Assembly: GCF_000718985.1 (NCBI RefSeq)
Contig: NZ_JODL01000012.1
Span: 62,001 to 126,000 of the forward strand
DNA length: 64,000 nucleotides
Direction: 5' to 3'
DNA from: Streptomyces megasporus
GTDB lineage: Bacteria; Actinomycetota; Actinomycetes; Streptomycetales; Streptomycetaceae
Shown here piece by piece: positions 58,546 through 64,000 of the stretch; the first letter of the stretch is position 1; every line of letters begins with the position of its first letter. The position numbers and the translations under genes were made by a program. The notes under the pieces were generated by a model. That model was not told the DNA's origin, searched no databases, and saw only the letters and a program-made list of their open reading frames with translations.

Positions 58546-59084
58546 GCCGTCCGCCCCTGGAGGTGCTGATCCGCCGCCTCGACCCCGAGGTGCCGATCCC
58601 CTCCTACGCCCACCCCGGCGACGCGGGCTGCGATCTGGTGACCACCGAGGCCGCCGACCTGGCCCCCGGAGAGCGGGCCGTGCTGCCCACGGGGGTTTCC
58701 ATCGCCCTGCCCGAGGGGTACGCCGCCTTCGTGCATCCACGATCGGGTCTGGCCGCTCGCTGCGGGGTCTGTCTCGTGAATGCCCCCGGAACCATCGATG
58801 CCGGGTACCGTGGGGAGATCAGGGTGATCGTGGCCAACCTGGATCCACGCGAGAGCGTGCGGTTCGAGCGGTTCGACCGCATCGCCCAGCTCGTCGTCCA
58901 GCAGGTCGAGAAGGTGCGTTTCCACGAGGTGGAGGAACTGCCGGACTCGGCACGAGCGGCGGGGGGCTTCGGCTCCACGGGCGGCCACGCCGCACAGGGC
59001 CACGCCGTACAGGACCACGCTGCACAGCACAACCATTACGCTGCGGTCGCGGCCGACGAGGCCGCGGACTTGAAGGGACAGTGA
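58542..59084 (+). CDS. dut: dUTP diphosphatase (dUTPase)
   Basis: 180 residues from GTG 58542, overlapping the upstream stop. It converts dUTP to dUMP and keeps uracil out of DNA. The five motifs are present: AGCDLV, HPRSGLAA, NAPGTIDAGYRGEI, RFDRIAQLV and the flexible C-terminal GGFGSTG arm. About 30 residues rich in His, Ala and Gln follow the arm, which is normally the end of the protein. It acts as a trimer. DUF3710 follows one base after its stop. Confidence 0.94.
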   Translation: MSRPPLEVLIRRLDPEVPIPSYAHPGDAGCDLVTTEAADLAPGERAVLPTGVSIALPEGYAAFVHPRSGLAARCGVCLVNAPGTIDAGYRGEIRVIVANLDPRESVRFERFDRIAQLVVQQVEKVRFHEVEELPDSARAAGGFGSTGGHAAQGHAVQDHAAQHNHYAAVAADEAADLKGQ

Positions 59085-59085
59085 C

Positions 59086-59859
59086 GTGTTCGGACGTCGT
59101 CGCAAGAAGAAGGTAGAGCCCGAGGGCGCCTCGGACGAGTTCGAGACGGAACGATCCGACGAGAGCGCCGCCGCGTCGGACGAGTCCGCCGCGGCGTCTC
59201 GGGTGAAGCTGCCGCCGGCGCCCCGGCCGGACGGCCCCTGGGACGTGAGCGAGCTGCACGCGCCCGGCGAGGGCCGCGTCGACCTGGGCGGCCTGTTCGT
59301 GCCCGGGGTGCAGGGCATGGAACTGCGGGTGGAGGTCGCCGGCGACGCCATCGTCGCCGCGACGATCGTGCTGAAGGACAGCGCCATCCAGCTCCAGGCG
59401 TTCGCCGCCCCCAAGCGCGAGGGCATCTGGGACGAGGTGCGCGAGGAGATCGGCGCCGGCATCACCAAGCAGGGCGGAATCGTCGACGAGGTCGAGGGTC
59501 CGCTGGGCTGGGAGCTGCGCGCCCAGGTGCCGGTCCAGCTCCCGGACGGCAAGAGCGGCATGCAGGTCGTGCGCTTCGTCGGCGTGGACGGTCCCCGCTG
59601 GTTCCTGCGCGGTGTCATCTCCGGCCAGGGCGCGGTGCAGCCGCAGGCCGCCGGGTTGTTGGAGCAGATCTTCCGCGACACGGTGGTGGTGCGCGGCGAC
59701 GGCCCGATGGCCCCCCGCGACCCGATCGTCCTGCGACTGCCCAGCGACGCCCAGATGGTGCCCGACGGCATCCAGCAGGAGCCGGCCGAGGCGGGCTCCC
59801 GTTTCGCCGGGGGCATCGACAAGCTCCAGCGCGGCCCGGAGATCACCGAGGTCCGCTGA
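59086..59859 (+). CDS. DUF3710 protein
   Basis: 257 residues from GTG 59086, with GAAGGGA upstream. A basic start (FGRRRKKK), an acidic Ser/Ala linker and the conserved domain (about 48-240) with GPWDVSELHAPGEGRVDLGG, GMELRVEVAGDAIVAATIVL, GGIVDEVEGPLGWELRAQVP and RWFLRGVISGQGA. Found next to dut in actinobacteria. Function is unknown. No membrane span or signal peptide. Confidence 0.88.
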   Translation: MFGRRRKKKVEPEGASDEFETERSDESAAASDESAAASRVKLPPAPRPDGPWDVSELHAPGEGRVDLGGLFVPGVQGMELRVEVAGDAIVAATIVLKDSAIQLQAFAAPKREGIWDEVREEIGAGITKQGGIVDEVEGPLGWELRAQVPVQLPDGKSGMQVVRFVGVDGPRWFLRGVISGQGAVQPQAAGLLEQIFRDTVVVRGDGPMAPRDPIVLRLPSDAQMVPDGIQQEPAEAGSRFAGGIDKLQRGPEITEVR

Positions 59860-59874
59860 CCCGGCTCGACGAGA

Positions 59875-59902
59875 GCCCTGCCGCCGAGGCGGCCGGCAGG
59901 GC
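59875..59902 (+). terminator. terminator after DUF3710
   Basis: GCCCTGCC (59875-59882) pairs with GGCAGGGC (59895-59902), with extra G/C pairing in the loop. Confidence 0.6.
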
Positions 59903-59985
59903 CTCGCCGCCCGCGATCCCCCGTCGTCGATCCGCTGACGTCGGAACGTGCGGTGTGTCACCATGAGTCCACTTCGAAGGGGTCC

Positions 59986-60204
59986 ATGGGGAAGTGGGGG
60001 GACGCCGTGCCCATGAGTGGAGCAGACCGCCGGAAGTTATGGATGTACGTCGTCGGGGTCGTCGGAACGGTGGCGCTGGCGATCGTCGGGATCTTCACCG
60101 TCCAGCAGACCATCGGGGGAAGCGACAACGACTGCCGCAACGGGGCGGTCTGCGGCGACGGCAACCACGACAACACGGTGAACGCGCCGGAATCCGGTGA
60201 GTGA
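59986..60204 (+). CDS. small single-span membrane protein with a CGxGN cysteine motif
   Basis: 72 residues from ATG 59986 (GAAGGGG upstream); GTG 60007 and ATG 60013 are alternatives. One membrane segment (MYVVGVVGTVALAIVGIFTV) is followed by an outside tail with CRNGAVCGDGN. The same C-x5-CGxGN motif occurs in the protein of the next gene, whose start overlaps this stop by 8 bases. Function is unknown. Confidence 0.7.
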   Translation: MGKWGDAVPMSGADRRKLWMYVVGVVGTVALAIVGIFTVQQTIGGSDNDCRNGAVCGDGNHDNTVNAPESGE

Positions 60205-60847
60205 CGGGGCCCGGAGCATGACCGGAGCGATGAGGACGAGGGTCTCGTCCACCGTGACCGCCGTCTTCGCGGTCGCGCTCTGCCTGGCCGCGGCGACCGG
60301 CTGTTCCACCACGACCTGCGAGGGCTCCTCCATCTGTGGGAACGGCAACGGCCGCAACGACCTGTGGCACGGAGGCGACGAGAACGACGGTGCCCGGGAG
60401 CCCGAGGCGGAGAACCCGTCCGGCGGGCTCGAACCCGAGGACGACATCGGGAGGAAGCCCCGGGCGACGCCCGGGACGGTCAGGTTCTCGGGGGACGTGC
60501 TGATCGCCGGCGAGATCGACCTCGACTCCGATCCACCGGGGGCCTCGGAAGATCTGGACTCTCTCACGTTCGGCGGCACGGACCTGTACCACTTCGCCCT
60601 GGCGATGACCGGGATCGGGACCATGGGCACCACGGCGGAGTGGGAGGACGATCGCGCGCCGACCCGAGCGGAGTGCGACGACCACCTGGCCCGGTTCGCC
60701 GTGCCGGGCTCGGCCCGCGAGATCAGAGGGGTCGGCTCCTCCTTCTGCGTGCGGACGAGCGAGGGGCGGACCGCCTTCGTCCACCTGAAGGAGAAGACCG
60801 AGACGGGGTACATGCTCGCCGTCGTCACCTGGGAGGACGACGGCTAG
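60197..60847 (+). CDS. secreted lipoprotein with a CGxGN cysteine motif
   Basis: 216 residues from GTG 60197; ATG 60218 and ATG 60230 are alternatives. The signal peptide ends in a lipobox-like AATGC, then CEGSSICGNGN, matching the motif in the neighbouring small protein. An acidic Asn/Gly/Asp-rich linker (about 50-85) leads to a beta-rich domain with DVLIAGEIDLDSDPPGASED and FGGTDLYHFAL, then SFCVRTSEGRTAFVHLKEKT. I do not recognise the family. It is probably anchored to the outer face of the membrane. Confidence 0.75.
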   Translation: MSDGARSMTGAMRTRVSSTVTAVFAVALCLAAATGCSTTTCEGSSICGNGNGRNDLWHGGDENDGAREPEAENPSGGLEPEDDIGRKPRATPGTVRFSGDVLIAGEIDLDSDPPGASEDLDSLTFGGTDLYHFALAMTGIGTMGTTAEWEDDRAPTRAECDDHLARFAVPGSAREIRGVGSSFCVRTSEGRTAFVHLKEKTETGYMLAVVTWEDDG

Positions 60848-60927
60848 CGAAAGCCCGTTCGCCGACGGCGGCGGTGGACGGGACGCTAGGCTCGACACCG
60901 TCCGGGCAGCCGGAAGGGGGAGGCCGT

Positions 60928-61644
60928 ATGAGCGTCGTGGTCGAGGTCGAGGTCGAGGATCTGCACCACTCCTACACTCGGGAACCCACCGTCACCCACG
61001 TTCTGCGCGGTGTGTCGCTTACCGTCCGGCGGGGGGAGTTCGTCGCGGTCATCGGGCGCCCCGGCGCCGGCCGGACGACCCTCCTCGGCCTCGTCGGCGG
61101 ACTCGACACCCCCGTCTCCGGGCGGATCACCGTCGACGGGACACGGCTGGACGGCATGGGCGAACAGGAACGGCTCAGGCTGCGCCGCGACCGCATCGGC
61201 TTCGTCTTCCCCTCCTCGGGACTGCTGCCCGTCCTCACCGCCGCCGAGAACGTCGGCGTACCGCTGCGCCTGCGTCACGTGCCGCCGCCCGAACGCGACG
61301 AGCGGGTCTCCCTGATGCTGTCCGAGGTCGGCCTCGCCGACCGGGCCGCCCGACGCCCCGACGAGCTGGACGGCGGCCAGCGGCAGCGCGTGGCCCTCGC
61401 CCGCGCGCTGGTCAATCGCCCCGCGCTGCTGGTCGCCGACGAACCCACCGCGCAGCTCGACCCCGAGTGCGGCGCCCCCGTCCTGGAACTGCTGTACAGC
61501 CTGGTGCGCCGCCAGGAGGGCACCGCCCTGGTCGCCACCCACGACCCCTGGCTGCTCTCCCGCGCCGACCGCGTCCTGGAGCTGAGGGACGGACGGTTGA
61601 GGGAGGCGGGGCCGGAACTCCGACCGGTTCCCACCCTGCCCTGA
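60928..61644 (+). CDS. ABC transporter ATP-binding protein with altered Walker A
   Basis: 238 residues, ATG with GGGGGAGG upstream. LolD/MacB-like. Walker A reads GRPGAGRTT (43-51), where the invariant Lys is Arg49. The signature is LDGGQRQRVALARAL instead of LSGGQ, Walker B is LLVADEPTAQLD and the H-loop ATHD. Without the lysine, ATP binding would be weak. No permease gene is next to it, so it may act as a regulator or pair with a distant permease. TAGGCT upstream may be its -10. Confidence 0.8.
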   Translation: MSVVVEVEVEDLHHSYTREPTVTHVLRGVSLTVRRGEFVAVIGRPGAGRTTLLGLVGGLDTPVSGRITVDGTRLDGMGEQERLRLRRDRIGFVFPSSGLLPVLTAAENVGVPLRLRHVPPPERDERVSLMLSEVGLADRAARRPDELDGGQRQRVALARALVNRPALLVADEPTAQLDPECGAPVLELLYSLVRRQEGTALVATHDPWLLSRADRVLELRDGRLREAGPELRPVPTLP

Positions 61645-61708
61645 AGCGACCCTCGACACATCCGGCCTCCGGGTCGCCGACGGAGGTACCCCCGGTGAGG
61701 GGCGCGGG

Positions 61709-61714
61709 TACGCT
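61709..61714 (+). promoter_or_regulatory. -10 element TACGCT
   Basis: TACGCT lies 6 nt before ATG 61721; the message would be leaderless. Confidence 0.5.
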
Positions 61715-61720
61715 GGCCGC

Positions 61721-62131
61721 ATGAGTGGCGTTACCCGACTCGAGAAGCAGGGCGGCCGGCTGCGGCGCCTGCTCGGCCGGCTGTCGTCCTCGCAGGAGGA
61801 CCTGCTCTCCGCCGAGCTGCGGCAGGACAGCGAGGACAGCGGCTGCACCCGCATCCGCGACTGCGGCGACCGGCAGATCGTCAAGGTGGCCGGTACGCTG
61901 CGCACGGTGACGCAGCGCCCTCGGGCCGGAGTGCCCGCACTGGAAGCGGAACTGTTCGACGGGTCCGCACCCCTGGACCTGGTGTGGCTGGGCCGGCGCT
62001 CCATCGCGGGCATAGAGCCGGGCCGCAGGCTGATCGCCTCCGGGCGGATCGCGATGAACCACGGTCGCCCGGTGCTGTTCAACCCCAGGTACGAGCTGCG
62101 CCCCATCGGACAGGACAGCGAACAGGAGTAG
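61721..62131 (+). CDS. OB-fold nucleic-acid-binding-domain protein
   Basis: 136 residues. A helical start (RLEKQGGRLRRLLGRLSSSQ) and then an OB-fold-like series of strands: QIVKVAGTLRTVTQRPRAGV, ALEAELFDGSAPLDLVWLGR, and GIEPGRRLIASGRIAMNHGR. Cys pair in GCTRIRDCGD. Such small OB proteins accompany DUF3159 and trkA genes in actinobacteria. Nucleic acid binding is inferred from the fold only. DUF3159 follows three bases after the stop. Confidence 0.8.
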   Translation: MSGVTRLEKQGGRLRRLLGRLSSSQEDLLSAELRQDSEDSGCTRIRDCGDRQIVKVAGTLRTVTQRPRAGVPALEAELFDGSAPLDLVWLGRRSIAGIEPGRRLIASGRIAMNHGRPVLFNPRYELRPIGQDSEQE

Positions 62132-62134
62132 CGG

Positions 62135-62905
62135 GTGACCTCTCTCGACAAGCCGGCCGCCGACCCGGACGAGTCCGGGGCCGGGGCCGACGAGTCCGGC
62201 CCGACGGTGACGGACAAGGCCCTGCTGGAGGCATTCGGAGGCGCGCGGGGCATGGTGGACACCACCGTGCCCGGACTGGTCTTCGTGCTGATCTACACGA
62301 TCAAGCGGGACATGCACCTCGCGGCCTACGCCGCCCTGGGCCTGAGCGTCCTGCTCGCCCTGGTCCGCCTGGTGCGGCGCGAGACCCTCAAACACGCCTT
62401 CAGCGGTGTCTTCGGGGTCGCCATCGGCGCGGTCTTCGCGATGATGTCGGGCGACGCCAAGAACTTCTACCTGCCGGGCATGCTCTACACCCTGGGCCTG
62501 GCGGTCGCCTACTGTCTCTCGGCGATGCTGCGCTTCCCGCTGATCGGGGTGCTGCTCGGGCCGCTCATGCGCGAGAACCTCTCCTGGCGCACCCGCAACC
62601 CCGGCCGGTTGAAGGCGTACACCAAGGCCACCTGGGCCTGGGGCCTGGTCCTGCTGGGGAAGTCGGCGATCCTCTTCCCCATCTACTTCTGGGGCGACGT
62701 CACCCAGCTCGGCTGGGTGAAGGTGGCGCTCGGCATCCCGCCGCTGCTGCTGTGCGTCTACCTGACCTACGTCTTCCTGGCCAAGGCCCCGCCGCCGATC
62801 GACGTGATCGCCGAAATGGAGGCGGAGGAGGCCGCGGAGCGGGAACGCGCCCGCGAGCGGCTCCAAGCCGAGCACCGGACGGACGAGGCGCGGACGGACT
62901 CCTGA
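62135..62905 (+). CDS. DUF3159 integral membrane protein
   Basis: 256 residues from GTG 62135, with AGGAG upstream. An acidic start, then about six membrane spans, for example GLVFVLIYTIKRDMHL, AYAALGLSVLLALVRLV, HAFSGVFGVAIGAVFAMM, LPGMLYTLGLAVAYCLSAML, WAWGLVLLGKSAILFPIYFW and VALGIPPLLLCVYLTYVFLA, followed by a charged C-terminus. Function is unknown. It is likely in one operon with the OB-fold gene. Convergent with the trkA pair. Confidence 0.88.
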   Translation: MTSLDKPAADPDESGAGADESGPTVTDKALLEAFGGARGMVDTTVPGLVFVLIYTIKRDMHLAAYAALGLSVLLALVRLVRRETLKHAFSGVFGVAIGAVFAMMSGDAKNFYLPGMLYTLGLAVAYCLSAMLRFPLIGVLLGPLMRENLSWRTRNPGRLKAYTKATWAWGLVLLGKSAILFPIYFWGDVTQLGWVKVALGIPPLLLCVYLTYVFLAKAPPPIDVIAEMEAEEAAERERARERLQAEHRTDEARTDS

Positions 62906-62945
62906 CCGCCCCGGCCGACCGGGGCGGTCAAGTGAGGGCGAGTCC

Positions 62946-63659
62946 CTAGAACTCGTCCGGCTCCTCCTGGTCGTCCACGCGGCGCGGGCGCTCCGGCTCG
63001 CGCCGCGCCGACAGCAGTTCCTCGAGCTGCCGCTCACGATCCTGCGCGGCGACGAACAGCAGCTCGTCACCCTCCTCCAGGGAGTCCTCCGGAGTGGGGG
63101 TCAGCACCCGGCTGCCGCGGATTATCGTCACCAGCGCGGTGTCCTCGGGCCACCGCACGTCGCCCACCCGCGTCCCGGCCAGCGCCGCCTCCGGGGGCAG
63201 GGTCAGCTCGACCAGGTTGGCGTCGCCCTGGCTGAACCGCAGCAGCCGGACCAGATCGCCGACGCTGACGGCCTCCTCCACCAGCGCGGACATCAGTCGC
63301 GGGGTCGAGACGGCCACGTCGACGCCCCAGGACTCGTTGAACAGCCACTCGTTCCTGGGGTTGTTCACCCGGGCCACGACCCGCGGCACGCCGTACTCGG
63401 TCTTGCCGAGCAGCGAGACCACGAGGTTGACCTTGTCGTCGCCCGTCGCGGCGATCACGACGTTGCAGCGCTGGAGCGCCGCCTCGTCCAGCGAGGTGAT
63501 CTCGCAGGCGTCGGCCAGCAGCCACTCGGCCCGCGGTACCTGATCCACCGCGATCGCCGAGGGCGACTTGTCGATGAGCAGCACCTCGTGACCGTTCTCC
63601 AACAGTTCCGCGGCGATGGAACGGCCCACCGCCCCGGCCCCGGCGATCGCCACCCTCAT
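62946..63659 (-). CDS. trkA: TrkA-family potassium uptake regulator
   Basis: 237 residues from ATG 63659, overlapping the upstream stop by 4 bases. The RCK-N Rossmann domain begins MRVAIAGAGAVGRSIAAELL with the NAD-binding GAGAVG, and the acidic DKSP follows the second strand. The RCK-C domain (about 135-215; LVELTLPPEAALAGTRVGDV, then GDELLFVAAQ) closes the protein. TrkA-type subunits bind nucleotides and gate Trk/Ktr potassium channels. The C-terminus (REPERPRRVDDQEEPDEF) is acidic and basic. Confidence 0.9.
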   Translation of the reverse strand: MRVAIAGAGAVGRSIAAELLENGHEVLLIDKSPSAIAVDQVPRAEWLLADACEITSLDEAALQRCNVVIAATGDDKVNLVVSLLGKTEYGVPRVVARVNNPRNEWLFNESWGVDVAVSTPRLMSALVEEAVSVGDLVRLLRFSQGDANLVELTLPPEAALAGTRVGDVRWPEDTALVTIIRGSRVLTPTPEDSLEEGDELLFVAAQDRERQLEELLSARREPERPRRVDDQEEPDEF

Positions 63660-64000
63660 CGCCTCTCTCCTTCCGGCCCCCTGGAGAACGCCGCCTCCAC
63701 GGCGCCGACCTGATCGCAGCGCATCATCACGTGGACCAGGTCCCCTTCCTGGATCACCGTGTCGGAGGTGGGCAGCATCGCCTCTCCCAGCCGGGTGATG
63801 AAGGCGACCCGGGTGCCCGTCTCCTGCTGGAGCCGGCTGACCCGGTGCCCGACCCAGGCGGTGGAGGCGCGCACCTCGGCGAGTTGGACGCCGCCGGTGG
63901 GATCCAGCCACAACGGCTCGGCGCCGGACGGCAGCAGACGCCGCAGCATCTGGTCGGCCGTCCAGCGGACCGTGGCGACGGTGGGGATGCCCAGACGCTG
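63656..64000 (-). CDS. TrkA-family protein, C-terminal part (cut by window edge)
   Basis: The last 114 codons of a gene that starts beyond the right edge. It contains an RCK-C-type domain: PLWLDPTGGVQLAEVRASTA, VGHRVSRLQQETGTRVAFIT, RLGEAMLPTSDTVIQEGDLV, HVMMRCDQVGAVEAAF. The stop overlaps the next trkA start by 4 bases, so the two subunits are translated together. Two adjacent TrkA paralogues suggest a heteromeric potassium channel regulator. Confidence 0.85.
   Translation of the reverse strand, partial: QRLGIPTVATVRWTADQMLRRLLPSGAEPLWLDPTGGVQLAEVRASTAWVGHRVSRLQQETGTRVAFITRLGEAMLPTSDTVIQEGDLVHVMMRCDQVGAVEAAFSRGPEGERR

Overview
The window is a continuous stretch of high-GC actinobacterial chromosome that reads as Streptomyces. 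GTG starts are frequent, third codon positions are strongly G/C, and the gene order is a core Streptomyces one. It runs dinG, lexA, nrdR-nrdJ, rnhB, recQ-like, whiH, hrdB, parE, parC, an M16 peptidase pair, ptsH, sepH, hemH, cutR-cutS, dut and a trkA pair. whiH next to hrdB, with sepH and cutRS further along, is the arrangement known from S. coelicolor (around SCO5800 to SCO5873). No prophage, insertion sequence, CRISPR array, rRNA or tRNA gene was recognised. This is mostly housekeeping and developmental chromosome with a few accessory islands.

Left part (1-25 kb). Two tandem paralogous trypsin-like serine peptidases (the first cut by the left edge) stand divergent to a two-gene siderophore cassette, an NIS synthetase plus an IucB/MbtK-like acyltransferase. 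Next come the DNA-damage and nucleotide genes: DinG helicase, LexA with a perfect SOS box on its promoter, and the NrdR repressor with paired NrdR boxes ahead of B12-dependent ribonucleotide reductase NrdJ. A TerD-like protein and an NAD(P)-binding oxidoreductase follow. A TetR regulator with two nearby operator-like palindromes is divergent from an amidase. After these lie a DUF4937-type protein, a phosphoglycerate-mutase-fold phosphatase, RNase HII, an orphan protein resembling the C-terminal part of an SF1 helicase, a RecQ helicase fused to a phosphoribosyltransferase, a DUF4192 protein, a NrtR-like Nudix protein and the sporulation regulator WhiH.

Middle part (25-49 kb). This holds HrdB (principal sigma factor), a small zinc-ribbon protein, and the topoisomerase IV genes parE and parC. 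Between the two lie a DUF485-like protein, an iron-box-controlled sucrase/ferredoxin-like protein and a CobW-type metallochaperone GTPase. An M16 peptidase pair (one catalytic, one lacking the zinc motif) ends in an array of five 14-bp palindromes. Beyond it come a strong terminator, a c-di-AMP (ydaO-type) riboswitch and an M23 cell-wall peptidase. Then come HPr, a GNAT/acyl-CoA-synthetase fusion, DUF5998, a phosphodiesterase, thymidine kinase, a double VOC protein, a two-domain rhodanese and SepH.

Right part (49-64 kb). This holds an aldonolactone-oxidase-like flavoprotein, (copro)ferrochelatase, an inositol-monophosphatase-like enzyme, CutR/CutS, DUF4193, EcsC-like and DUF3093 proteins, a thioesterase, dUTPase and DUF3710. 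A pair of small surface proteins shares a cysteine motif, and a lone ABC ATPase has an altered Walker A. An OB-fold protein, DUF3159 and two overlapping TrkA potassium-uptake regulators reach the right edge.

Recurring features are strong GC-rich hairpins between convergent genes and an unusual number of genes whose -10-like hexamer lies 6-10 nt before the start codon, which suggests leaderless mRNAs. The most unusual structures are the palindrome array at 38641-38807, two exact DnaA boxes at 21810-21857, the dual operator at 14331-14385 and a direct repeat upstream of hrdB. All functional calls come from reading the sequence; no database search was run.
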